A stretch of DNA of 64,000 bases from Candidatus Zixiibacteriota bacterium (GTDB lineage: Bacteria > Zixibacteria > MSB-5A5 > GN15 > FEB-12): the NCBI GenBank assembly GCA_029860345.1, contig JAOUBJ010000003.1, positions 1 to 64,000 of the forward strand, given 5' to 3'. Each line of letters opens with the position of its first letter. Position 1 is the first letter of the stretch. The notes under the pieces are model-generated. The model saw only the letters and a list, made by a program, of their open reading frames with translations, was not told the DNA's origin and did not search any database. This document shows positions 1-7,536 of the stretch, one piece after another. The translations under genes were made by a program, and so were the position numbers.

Positions 1-72
1 CCAGCCCGCGGTATGAAGTCTGGATATTTCACACCGTTCTTCAAGATTGAGTTGATTGTATTTTTTTCCCAT
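1..72 (-). CDS. IS30-family transposase, N-terminus only (cut by window edge)
   Basis: The frame opens at an ATG at 72-70 and runs off the left edge after 24 codons. It reads MGKKYNQLNLEERCEISRLH and continues TAGW. This is the usual opening of IS30-family transposases (basic start, then xLtLeER, ahead of the helix-turn-helix that binds the IS ends). An AAGGTG Shine-Dalgarno sits about 5 nt upstream. The DDE catalytic domain lies outside the window, so intactness cannot be judged. The family call rests on a short stretch but fits the IS-end-like sequence just upstream. Confidence 0.72.
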   Translation of the reverse strand, partial: MGKKYNQLNLEERCEISRLHTAGW

Positions 73-113
73 AACAACACCTTATACAGATGTTGCACTT
101 CGTTTGTGAAATC
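1..113 (-). mobile_element. IS30-like insertion sequence, one end
   Basis: Upstream of the transposase start, 91-113 carries a segment (key part CACAAACGAAGTGCAACA on the minus strand) that resembles terminal inverted repeats of IS30-family elements from memory. The element boundary is therefore probably near 113. The other end lies outside the window, so target duplication and inverted-repeat pairing cannot be checked. Confidence 0.5.
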
Positions 114-341
114 AGGGAATCCATCTTTGTCTTGTAGGTCGGGACCCCTGTGGTCCCGACGATTGTGTCAGGTCTCCAAGAAAAGAGAGACCTGGCCCAC
201 AAGACTGCATGACACGGACGTGGCGCACGTGGACGCACACCACGCACAGGAATCTGGCGGGTCCGAAGACGGACCCACCCTACTGCACTACAAGTTGAGA
301 CAGCAAAACAACAAGCGGAGCACGATGGGTCGGCTTGCCAC
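114..341. repeat. intergenic palindromic repeats
   Basis: This gap holds two clear foldbacks and no credible gene. At 138-160, GTCGGGACC pairs with GGTCCCGAC around a 5-nt loop; the same unit recurs at 6542-6565. At 169-194, CAGGTCTC pairs with GAGACCTG. The rest (195-341) continues as repeat-like sequence. The apparent ORFs on both strands are rich in Cys, Arg and Pro, as expected for translated repeats. Confidence 0.7.
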
Positions 342-1658
342 TCAGAAATACACACGAAACGAGGTGTGGTAAATGTCCGGATAGGTGCCGAACTCTGACC
401 TCAGACGGAATTGATCGAGCTTTAGATTCTCACCCAATTCGATTGCTACCCTCTTGCCCACGCCGATGAATGCCCCGGCCGAAAGGTATACGTTGGCAGC
501 CACGTTGTACTCCAGAGAGGGTGCGAGCAATATCGAAGGATCGTTCAGGTTGGCCAGAACCTCCCCTCCGAAGGTAGCCAACGGCGTGATCTGCCAGACT
601 GCGCCGGGAACAAGATAGTGCCGACCCATCAGGTAGACACCACCGGCGGTGTAGGCCGTGGCGGTGGTGTTGTCTTGGAAGTTTTCAGCCTGCCCGCCCG
701 GGCCATTGTAGTGGTATTCGACAAATCCGTACAATGTTGCAGCCAGGCTATAGTCCATCCCAATCGTAGCTCGTAAGTAATTCTGATAATCCGGCCGCCG
801 CTGGTTGGCAAGCACATTGTCCAGCACGTACCCACCTTCCACCCAAACGCCGGCGCCGCCGACCGAGCGGGCAAGATCAACACCCAACAGCAAGTTTTCG
901 CGAAAGCCGACCACCAACACCGTTGCATCGGTGCGAGCCAGATACTGTTTGACCCGCACGAAGAACGCGCTCTGTTCAAACCTGAAGTCCTCACCAAAGA
1001 GATACCCGGCATCGATTTCCGCCATGAAGCCGACAGGTATGCGCAGCCGCACGCCGTCGACGCCCGCACGATCTTCGGTGTCCAGTTCGGTGTAGCCAAA
1101 CGGCGCCACCACATCGGTTGGATTGATCGTCCGCGACGATCCCCAGGCCACAGCCTGTCGGCCCAGGAAAAGATCAAAACGACCGGCGTTGATTGTGAGC
1201 TCAACTCGGTCCAGGTTGTGATGAATGGAAAAACTCGCGGTGGAATCGTCCGGGTTGGGATAGAGCGGTTGGTCGAAGTCGAAGGCACGGTAGCTGCTAC
1301 TGGGAGAGTCGTTGAGAAAGAGGTTCGCCTGCCTAAGCAACTCATCCTCAATCCGAGGTGCGAAATCGTACGCAACATTGAAGGACCCATGATCGCCCAA
1401 GGTCAACCGACTTTGGAGACGCATGCGTGAAATGAACCGCCCCAGGGCCGGTGGGTCCTCAACCAAACCACTAAGTGAGTGACTGGGCAGGTCATACACC
1501 GAGCCGAATTTCTTGAAGTAGCCACCGAAATCAAAGGCCCCACTTTGACCTGAGGTCAGCAGCCCAACGATGACCCAGACGGTTACTCGACAAGTTCGTA
1601 ATAAGCTCACGGTCGATCTCACTTTTTGCATTGTCCGGTCGCCACGGCAGACACTCAT
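342..1658 (-). CDS. outer-membrane beta-barrel protein, last gene of lipid/lipoprotein export operon
   Basis: A 438-residue protein of no family I can name. A basic N-terminus and hydrophobic stretch around residues 25-42 look like a signal peptide. The rest is alternating amphipathic strands rich in Gly, Tyr and Phe, ending in RVYF with a terminal aromatic as in many barrels. A segment near residue 155 (GRFDLFLGRQAVAWGSSRTI) resembles porin-like DUF1302/alginate-export barrels; this is inference. The ATG at 1658 overlaps the ATPase stop as ATGA, with GAGG upstream. A second ATG at 1631 would give a tidier signal peptide but has no ribosome site. Position suggests it is the outer-membrane partner of the ABC system upstream. 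Confidence 0.72.
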   Translation of the reverse strand: MSVCRGDRTMQKVRSTVSLLRTCRVTVWVIVGLLTSGQSGAFDFGGYFKKFGSVYDLPSHSLSGLVEDPPALGRFISRMRLQSRLTLGDHGSFNVAYDFAPRIEDELLRQANLFLNDSPSSSYRAFDFDQPLYPNPDDSTASFSIHHNLDRVELTINAGRFDLFLGRQAVAWGSSRTINPTDVVAPFGYTELDTEDRAGVDGVRLRIPVGFMAEIDAGYLFGEDFRFEQSAFFVRVKQYLARTDATVLVVGFRENLLLGVDLARSVGGAGVWVEGGYVLDNVLANQRRPDYQNYLRATIGMDYSLAATLYGFVEYHYNGPGGQAENFQDNTTATAYTAGGVYLMGRHYLVPGAVWQITPLATFGGEVLANLNDPSILLAPSLEYNVAANVYLSAGAFIGVGKRVAIELGENLKLDQFRLRSEFGTYPDIYHTSFRVYF

Positions 1659-2359
1659 GCCCTGACCTCGTCCCGGTCTATACGTCCATCTTTGAGCACG
1701 ATCAAACGGCGGGCGCGTTCCATAATCATATTGTCGTGGGTGGAGAAAACAAACGTCGTACCGCTTTCTTCGTTCAGCTTTCGCATCATGTCGATCAACT
1801 CAAGGGCCGTTTTGGAATCGAGGTTGGCCGTCGGCTCATCGGCCAATACCAGAGCAGGCCTCGAAACGATGGCCCGGGCAACTGCTACCCGCTGCTGCTG
1901 ACCACCCGACAAACGCGACGGCAGCCGGTCGGACATGCCACTTAGTCCCAGTTGCGAGAGGACATTTTCGACTCGACGGCTGCGTTCGAACTGATCGATC
2001 GATTGCAGCAGCATGATGTACTCGATGTTTTCCTGTACCGTCAGCACCGGAATGAGGTTGTACGCCTGGAAGATGAAGCCGATCTTGTCGCGCCTGTAAT
2101 CCGACAGTTCTCGCCCGGACATCTCAGACAGCAGCTTTCCATCAAGCCGGACACTCCCCTCGGTGGCACTGTCGAGTCCTGAGATAATGTTCAGAAACGT
2201 GGTCTTACCCGAACCGGACGGCCCCACGATGGCCGTGAACTCACCTTTCTCAATAGTTAGATCGATCCCGTGCAGAGCCATCACCGGAACGCCGTTGTCC
2301 GAGTACTCTTTGGTAACTGCCTTGGTTTCTATTACCGTTTTGTTTTCGTCGGTAGTCAT
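1655..2359 (-). CDS. ABC transporter ATPase, LolD/MacB type
   Basis: A 234-residue ATPase that energises the two FtsX-type permeases encoded just before it. Walker A GPSGSGKTT is at residues 46-54, the signature LSGGQQQR starts at residue 150, Walker B is VLADEP at 171-176, and a switch His lies in STHD near 205. Length and signature are typical of the LolD/MacB/FtsE group (MJ0796-like), which usually move lipoproteins, peptides or lipids from the outer leaflet of the inner membrane. It starts 11 nt after the permease stop and overlaps the barrel gene downstream. The substrate is not readable from sequence. Confidence 0.93.
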   Translation of the reverse strand: MTTDENKTVIETKAVTKEYSDNGVPVMALHGIDLTIEKGEFTAIVGPSGSGKTTFLNIISGLDSATEGSVRLDGKLLSEMSGRELSDYRRDKIGFIFQAYNLIPVLTVQENIEYIMLLQSIDQFERSRRVENVLSQLGLSGMSDRLPSRLSGGQQQRVAVARAIVSRPALVLADEPTANLDSKTALELIDMMRKLNEESGTTFVFSTHDNMIMERARRLIVLKDGRIDRDEVRA

Positions 2360-2370
2360 TGTGTGCCTCT

Positions 2371-3594
2371 CTAAAAACTCCGCCGCATCGCCCTGGCCGC
2401 GTTCATTCGGGCCGCGTACCAGGCCGGGTAGATTCCAATAATGATGGTAAAGATGAAAACCGCTATTGGATACTGAATGTATTGCTCCAACTGAATAACC
2501 GGGTACAGCAATTCACGAAAGGTAACCCCGGCGTATTCGATCCCGGTGTAGTCTATACCGGTTTGGGCGAAAGCGTAGGTTACGACCCAACCCAGGATGG
2601 TTCCCAGCAGGCAACTCACCGCGGCCAGGGCACCGGCTTCGAAAACCACAAGCCGTCCCATAACGAACGGACGAGTGCCTACCGCACGCATGACGCCGAA
2701 TTCAAACATGCGCTCATACAGCGACATGAACAGCGTGTTGACGATGCCCAGCGCCACCACTGAAAAGAGTATGATACCCACCAGGAGAATACTGAAATCG
2801 GAAAACTCGAAGACCATCTTCAGTTGCGGCAGCAATGTCGCCCAGCCGACCGCCTCGTTACCATTTTTTGAGTACTTTTCCCAAAACGAGTCCAAATCTG
2901 CGCCGCCCGATCCATCGACAAATTTGAGAGCGATCTCATGAATGTCACCCTCAAGATTCAGCATTCGCTGTGCCACATTCAGCCGGGTGAACACCATGGC
3001 CCGATCCATAGCATCTATGTTAAAGTGAAAGATACCCGTAACCCGAAACATCTCCTGCGCCAGATCACCGCCGTGCGCTTGTGACGTGGTCAGTACCACG
3101 CGGTCGCCCAGGGAGACTTCCATTAGTTCGGCCAATTTGTCGCCGATGACCAATTCACGACGACCGTCCGGTGTCAGATAGGTTCCTTCGACGACGGCTT
3201 CGTCTATCTGTGACAGTCCCGGCTCTGTGTTCGGGTCGATGCCCACCATGCTGACTCCGGTGACATTGGCCGGTGATGAGATCATGGCGTAGGATAACAG
3301 GCGGGGCGTAAACCGCGCCACGATCGGTTCCTCGGACAGATTTGTCATGACCGACGCTGCATCAATCACACAGCTTTCCATTTCAAAGCTCGACCGGAAA
3401 CCCTCACCATGAATCTGTCCCTCGCCCATGAACGATGCCGTGGCCGAGTGAAGCATGTTTTCTTCCATGCCCAGACTGATAGCATCGACCAGTATCAGCG
3501 ACGCCAGGCCGATGCCGATGGCGGTGCCTGCGATAAACGTGCGGCGTTTATTGCGAAAGATGTTACGCCAGGCCAGTTTCAGATACAAGCGCAC
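2371..3594 (-). CDS. FtsX/LolE-type ABC permease
   Basis: A 407-residue MacB/FtsX permease. It has one N-terminal membrane helix after IFRNKRRTFI (about residues 18-40), then a periplasmic MacB-PCD-like domain to about 265. Three C-terminal helices follow, with the conserved stretch YERMFEFGVMRAVGTRP that couples to the ATPase. It pairs with the 3607-4824 permease, 12 nt away, which suggests a heterodimer like LolC/LolE. What it extracts cannot be told; the LolA-like partner in the same operon favours a lipidated or hydrophobic cargo. Confidence 0.9.
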   Translation of the reverse strand: MRLYLKLAWRNIFRNKRRTFIAGTAIGIGLASLILVDAISLGMEENMLHSATASFMGEGQIHGEGFRSSFEMESCVIDAASVMTNLSEEPIVARFTPRLLSYAMISSPANVTGVSMVGIDPNTEPGLSQIDEAVVEGTYLTPDGRRELVIGDKLAELMEVSLGDRVVLTTSQAHGGDLAQEMFRVTGIFHFNIDAMDRAMVFTRLNVAQRMLNLEGDIHEIALKFVDGSGGADLDSFWEKYSKNGNEAVGWATLLPQLKMVFEFSDFSILLVGIILFSVVALGIVNTLFMSLYERMFEFGVMRAVGTRPFVMGRLVVFEAGALAAVSCLLGTILGWVVTYAFAQTGIDYTGIEYAGVTFRELLYPVIQLEQYIQYPIAVFIFTIIIGIYPAWYAARMNAARAMRRSF

Positions 3595-3606
3595 GACTTG
3601 TTCCTC

Positions 3607-4824
3607 CTACTCGCTTCTCATGGCTTTAGCCGGTGCTGTTCGAGCCGCCATACCGGCCGGAAAGATCGATGTAACCATCGCCGACAAAAAAACCGTTACG
3701 GCCGGGATTACGAAACTGCGAACGTTCACGATTGTAAACATGCGATCAAAAACGATTCCTCCAAAAGTGAGCGGTGTCGGCAGAGGTATCCCTTCGATTG
3801 ACAAAAAGTAGTTTACACCGTATGCTATCCCACTTCCGATGATCACACTTACCACCGCCATCACCAGCACTTCGTAAATCACCATCTGCACCACCTGTCC
3901 CCCGGCGGTGCCGACCGCCCGCAGAACACCGTACTCACGAGTCCGTTCAAGAACCGTCATCAGGACGGTGTTAAGTACGCCGACCGATACGACCAGAATG
4001 ATCACGAACAACGAAATCCAGGTCCCTTTCTGGTCCGCCTGCATAGCCGTATAGAACGACTTGGCAAACACCTGCCAGGTGGCCACGTCCAACTCCGGTC
4101 GATCAATACTCTCCGCAATAACCACCGCGACTTCGTCCAGGCCGTCCAAATCCTCTACCACGACCGCTATTTCATGGGCCCGGTTCTCAAGCACCAATAG
4201 CTCCTGAGCATCTTCTATGTGCAAGTACAACGATGTCCGGTCGGTGATGGCATCGCCGCTTTCGGTCAGACCGACAATTTGATAGAGATCGTTGGCGATA
4301 GAACCGTCGGCCGCTTGCGATACGATGACAACCTCGTCACCGATACCGGCCTTCAACGTTTGAGCCAAGGCCTCGGACAGAAGAGCCTGGTGCGACGGTA
4401 CCTTGGCCAGGCTCTTTCCTTTTGTGACTTTACGGTCGAAGCTGGTGGCGCTGTTTTCACGGACTGGGTCGACTCCGATGATCTTCACTCCGGAGCTCTT
4501 TCCGGCAACCGAGGCCAGCCCGCTTGAGAAAAGACGGGGTGTCCAGAACTGTACGTTTTCTGCCTGTTCGAATGCCGCGCCGAGCGACTCGTAATCATCG
4601 ATTGTCTGATACAAGGTAGGACGGTCGAGGTATCCCTGGCGGTGGATCTGGATGTGACCCATCTCATGACGAGTGAACATGTTGATAACATAGTCATAGC
4701 TGCCGTCCGACCAGGCAATCGACACTGAGGCCAAAACAAAACCACCGAGCATGGTCAACACGGTCAGTGTCGTTCGGCGCTTTTGGCGCAGGCAGTTTCG
4801 GAAGGCTATCTTAAAGATCAGCAC
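3607..4824 (-). CDS. FtsX/LolC-type ABC permease
   Basis: A 405-residue paralogue of the 2371-3594 permease with the same plan: FRNCLRQKRRTTLTVLTMLGG at the first helix, a large periplasmic domain, then three helices with LERTREYGVLRAVGTAGGQV. It begins 12 nt after the LolA-like gene. Having two different permeases, rather than one homodimeric MacB, is the arrangement seen in LolCDE systems. No MacA-type adaptor or TolC is encoded nearby, so a MacAB-TolC drug or toxin pump is less likely. Confidence 0.9.
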   Translation of the reverse strand: MLIFKIAFRNCLRQKRRTTLTVLTMLGGFVLASVSIAWSDGSYDYVINMFTRHEMGHIQIHRQGYLDRPTLYQTIDDYESLGAAFEQAENVQFWTPRLFSSGLASVAGKSSGVKIIGVDPVRENSATSFDRKVTKGKSLAKVPSHQALLSEALAQTLKAGIGDEVVIVSQAADGSIANDLYQIVGLTESGDAITDRTSLYLHIEDAQELLVLENRAHEIAVVVEDLDGLDEVAVVIAESIDRPELDVATWQVFAKSFYTAMQADQKGTWISLFVIILVVSVGVLNTVLMTVLERTREYGVLRAVGTAGGQVVQMVIYEVLVMAVVSVIIGSGIAYGVNYFLSIEGIPLPTPLTFGGIVFDRMFTIVNVRSFVIPAVTVFLSAMVTSIFPAGMAARTAPAKAMRSE

Positions 4825-4836
4825 GGCGTGTCCACT

Positions 4837-5610
4837 TCAGTTGGGATTGCGAAGGTCTCTCAACGAAAACCGGGCGCTGTCCAATTCCAGATCAAGTTCC
4901 AGTTCGAGATACCTGATCACCGTCTTGTGCCCCTCCTTGCTCTGAGGTACCATCTCCATTACCGATGGAATCCGGCGTCCCGAAAAAGTGCGTATTTCAG
5001 AGAAGTTTTCTGTTCTCATCAATCGTCCGCTTTCATCGTAGTAACGTTGCCAGACCGGCAGGTATTCCTTGCGCGTGGCTGCGATGACGATATTTCCCCA
5101 TACTATAGGCAGGTCCTCGCGAGGCACACAGTTGATATAGATCAAGTCCTCGCGGGCGCTGTCCGGCGTGACCAGTTCATAGCTGTAATCCTCGAACAAC
5201 GAAAACTCCTGCACCAGGTCGTCGTTGGTAAAATCAGAACCCATCCATGAACTCATCATCATAGAAGGAGGCACCTTTATGACCTTGTTGGTCTTGGGTA
5301 GATAGTTCCACATCTCGTTATCGACTCTGAGTGTCCCCACCCCTTTTTCCTTTTTGGGTGAGTTGATGCGTATCAAGGTTCTTTCGGTGCCGAGACTCCA
5401 GGCTTCCATCTTCAGGGTTCGTTGCCAATGCGGCGTGACAATCTCCATCTCGAAGACGGCGCGGCTTGATTCAGACCGGTACAATTGATCTATCTCCTCG
5501 ATGATCCTTCTGACCTCGGCGTCGGTAGTGGGCGTCACTTCGGCTGAAGCAGTTATCGCAATGGTCGAGGCGACGATCAAGACGGTAATCATGTTTTTTG
5601 CGTGCGTCAC
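4837..5610 (-). CDS. outer-membrane lipoprotein-sorting protein, LolA-like
   Basis: A 257-residue periplasmic protein with a signal peptide (residues 1-23, ending TASA). Its body matches the COG2834/LolA_like family of outer membrane lipoprotein-sorting proteins. The diagnostic stretches are ERTLIRINSPKKEKGVGTLR, MWNYLPKTNKVIKVPPSMM and SSWMGSDFTNDDLV. Family members have a half-open beta-barrel that shields acyl chains. The GTG start overlaps the TetR stop as GTGA; an ATG six codons in is the alternative. It probably ferries cargo from the FtsX-type permeases to the outer membrane or barrel. It is not the housekeeping LolA, judged by length and neighbours. Confidence 0.88.
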   Translation of the reverse strand: MTHAKNMITVLIVASTIAITASAEVTPTTDAEVRRIIEEIDQLYRSESSRAVFEMEIVTPHWQRTLKMEAWSLGTERTLIRINSPKKEKGVGTLRVDNEMWNYLPKTNKVIKVPPSMMMSSWMGSDFTNDDLVQEFSLFEDYSYELVTPDSAREDLIYINCVPREDLPIVWGNIVIAATRKEYLPVWQRYYDESGRLMRTENFSEIRTFSGRRIPSVMEMVPQSKEGHKTVIRYLELELDLELDSARFSLRDLRNPN

Positions 5611-6212
5611 TTCAGTATTCCCTCCAAGAACATCCGGCTGATTTTCTGCGGCAGGCTGCGGCTGTTGATTTTGATAAGACCCATCACCGATTGAAGCCAG
5701 AGCCCGTCCAGGAGCGCCAGTAACATATTAGCGGCCAGTTTAGGGTCCACCGGTCTGAAGACACCTTTTTTGATCCCTTCGCGAATCATGCCGCCCACCT
5801 CGTCGATTACGTGCGAGTAGCCTTCGCTGCCGCCGGACATGAGCGGCTGGCCTTTATGCGAACGAACACTGGCCGCCCAAAAATCAAACAAGATGTCCAG
5901 GCTTTCACGATTCTTCACAAAGAACTCAAAACTGGCCTTGACCATGACCTCCAGTTTGGTCACGGGATCAACAATGCCGGCCAGGCGGGCACGCAGAAAA
6001 ACGTCGTAATCGTCCAGAAAGAGATCAAAACAACCTGAGACCAGGTCCTCCTTGTCGGTGAAATACTCGTAGAGCGTTCCCTTGCCGACACCGGCTGAGT
6101 TGGCAATGTCGATCATCTTGAAATTGTGTACGCCGCGTCGGGCGCAGACGGCCATGGCACTTCTGAGAATCTCTATTCGTTTGGCCGGTTTGTCGACAAC
6201 TTTGGGACTCAT
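5607..6212 (-). CDS. TetR/AcrR-family regulator
   Basis: A 201-residue repressor-type regulator. An N-terminal helix-turn-helix spans about residues 22-55 (CARRGVHNFKMIDIANSAGVGKGTLYEYF, shown here as key residues AGVGKGTLYEYF). A mostly helical ligand-binding domain follows. It is the first gene of a six-gene minus-strand operon and overlaps the LolA-like gene by 4 bp, so it should control its own transcription and that of the exporter. A palindromic site between promoter and start fits autorepression. The inducer is unknown; TetR genes next to envelope lipid exporters often respond to amphipathic compounds. Confidence 0.92.
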   Translation of the reverse strand: MSPKVVDKPAKRIEILRSAMAVCARRGVHNFKMIDIANSAGVGKGTLYEYFTDKEDLVSGCFDLFLDDYDVFLRARLAGIVDPVTKLEVMVKASFEFFVKNRESLDILFDFWAASVRSHKGQPLMSGGSEGYSHVIDEVGGMIREGIKKGVFRPVDPKLAANMLLALLDGLWLQSVMGLIKINSRSLPQKISRMFLEGILK

Positions 6213-6232
6213 TCTGTCTGTCTCTCCAATAC

Positions 6233-6246
6233 TGACCGGTCGGTCA
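6233..6246 (-). promoter_or_regulatory. probable TetR operator
   Basis: TGACC-GGTC-GGTCA forms a 5-bp inverted repeat around 4 nt, lying 20 nt upstream of the regulator ATG. On the minus strand an AT-rich TATTAATATAAA, a plausible -10 region, lies directly upstream, so the site would occlude initiating polymerase. The symmetry is seen; assignment to the adjacent TetR is inference. Confidence 0.6.
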
Positions 6247-6249
6247 AGT

Positions 6250-6704
6250 TTATATTAATAGTACGCCGATGTCCACGAATTGTTCACCAGTTTTTTGGGA
6301 AAACACCACCCCCAAGCAAGGCTTGAGGGTGCCACCCGATTCTCTCTGAGTCATTGCGAGCGAATCCCGCGTGTCGCTGCGGGTGGCCGTCTCAAACCTT
6401 GTTTGGGACGGGTTACGGCACAAAAGGCCCATCCTTCGACTCCGCTCAGGATGAGGTGGGAAAGTTGTAGCGTGGGTCCGCCTTCGGACCGGCCGAGGGT
6501 AGACGAGGACGTCTGCCACCCCCATGCGGTTTTCTTCGTAGGTCGGGACCCCTTGTGGTCCCGACAATTCTATGCGTGGCTGGCAGATGTCCACATCTGC
6601 CATGATTTCATCCTTCGACTCCGCTCAGGATGAGGTGGGAAAGAGGCTCAGCACGAGGTGGGAAAGAGGCTCAGCACGAGGTGGGAAATGCGCGAAGCGC
6701 AAGA
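6250..6704. repeat. dispersed palindromic repeat island
   Basis: No credible gene. The island is a mosaic of units found elsewhere in the window. CAAGC-AAG-GCTTG lies in a GGGTGCCACCC context (6304-6337). A TCAAAC..GTTTGGGAC unit is near 6390. CCTTCGACTCCGCTCAGGATG occurs at about 6429 and again at about 6610. GTCGGGACC/GGTCCCGAC is at 6542-6565 and GGCAGATGTCCACATCTGCC at about 6583. A short tandem GAGGTGGGAAAGAGGCTCAGC follows near 6640-6680. Confidence 0.8.
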
Positions 6705-6727
6705 GGGCCATTTATGGCTGATTTATC
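6705..6727. repeat. 23-bp motif repeated at 43059-43081
   Basis: The segment beginning GGGCCATTTATGG and ending CTGATTTATC is identical to 43059-43081. Both copies lie just downstream of the two selenoprotein transcription units. A related form (CCCATAAATGGG followed by cttgcgc) occurs near 27288 and 32322, so this is probably one more dispersed repeat rather than a selenium-specific signal. Confidence 0.6.
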
Positions 6728-6729
6728 AC

Positions 6730-7182
6730 TCAGTTGTGGCAGGTGCAGCCTTCGGGGCCGGTCACTGGGGCGCAGTTGCAGGCGAAACTCATCCGGTCGA
6801 TATCGGTGCGGTGTTCCGGAGCCGGAGCTCTTACAACCGGCGGCGGCTCGATTGTGCAACTGGGCGTGGAGTCTTCACCGCTAGAGTCTGACGTTTCCTG
6901 GGGCTCGGCACCGAGGTAGCTCGCGCTGAACGATTTGAGCTTCTTCACGATGCCGTCATCACCGGGGTACTGTTCGGCGGCATCTCCTTTGTTGGTGTAG
7001 ACGAGAGCGCCGTTTGCCTGCACCTCAAGTATACCGCCACTTCCTTCGATGAGGTCGGCTTCGAGACCCATCTGCTTCTTAATCGCGGCCGCCAAACTGG
7101 TGGCCTTGGGCAGATAGTTTCATTCCCCGCAGTATTCGATGCTGACTTGCAGGACGACTTGCTTATCTGATACTCTGCTCAT
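6730..7182 (-). CDS. SelW/Rdx-family selenoprotein with in-frame UGA (Sec21) and Cys-rich tail
   Basis: Reading from the ATG at 7182 gives SIEYCGEUNYLPKA, with UGA at 7122-7120 as residue 21. LIEGSGGILEVQANGALVY follows, the hallmark of SelW/SelT/SelH (Rdx) proteins, whose thioredoxin-like fold carries a CxxU or CxxC redox motif. Conventional calling would start after the UGA and lose strand 1 and the active site. The frame is open for 150 residues, so the UGA sits exactly where the family has Sec or Cys. A hairpin at 7088-7104 fits a bacterial SECIS. Unlike ordinary SelW (about 80-90 residues) there is an extra tail with CNC and CTC. AGAAGAG and GGA lie upstream as weak ribosome sites. No selA/selB/selD lies in the window. 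Confidence 0.9.
7088..7104 (-). promoter_or_regulatory. putative bacterial SECIS hairpin of the SelW-like gene
   Basis: Starting 16 nt after the UGA, GCCACC pairs with GGCGGC (five pairs and one A-C mismatch) around the 5-nt loop AGTTT. Loop nucleotides are 22-26 after the UGA and the second one is G. This agrees with the bacterial SECIS consensus as I remember it: loop 3-14 nt, a G in its first two positions, and the loop 16-37 nt from the UGA. SelB would bind here. Confidence 0.68.
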
Positions 7183-7536
7183 TTGCTATCCAATCTCTTC
7201 TGGACCTGCTTTGCTTGCGCATCTGACAGGTAGTAACAACACGAACTTTTGCTTCGGGCCTATAACAAGACTGAGACTGTAGGGTTTCCGAAAATCGTGA
7301 AGTTGTGATTAGAATATACAGAGTATTGAGAAAGGCGTGTTCCGCGTCATTGCGAGCGATCCCCGCCGCAGGCGGGGCGGAGAAGCGCGGCAATCTCATG
7401 CCTCGACTCCGCCCGGCATGACACGTGTACAACGAATTGAGATTGCCGCGGCCACGCGAAGCGCGTGGCCTCGCAATGACGCGCTCGGGGGGAATACGTG
7501 AAGCCAACTGGGGGCATCGTCGGAATGCCGGTTTGC
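7183..7536. repeat. intergenic region with large foldback repeat 7345-7481
   Basis: From 7345 to 7481, perfect 12-bp ends CGTCATTGCGAG and CTCGCAATGACG enclose GCAATCTCAT and ATGAGATTGC arms. It has two apical hairpins, CCCCGCC-GCA-GGCGGGG and GGCCACGC-GAA-GCGCGTGGCC. Related copies lie at 22114-22239 and 38874-39000, and a half copy at 50353-50395. The remaining 7183-7344 is leader sequence of the selenoprotein without an obvious promoter. Confidence 0.8.

Noticed and set aside
629-1390. Long 253-codon frame antisense-phase inside the barrel gene
   Set aside because: Same strand but another frame of the 342-1658 gene; composition rich in Trp, Arg and Pro as in shadow frames, no family match.
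6730-6732. The SelW-like stop is also UGA and would give CHNU, a second Cys-x-x-Sec, if read through
   Set aside because: Only five codons follow before TAA, they lie in a dispersed repeat, and the nearby hairpins (GCCAT/ATGGC and TGCGC/GCGCA) have no G in the loop and are in a different phase from the other two.
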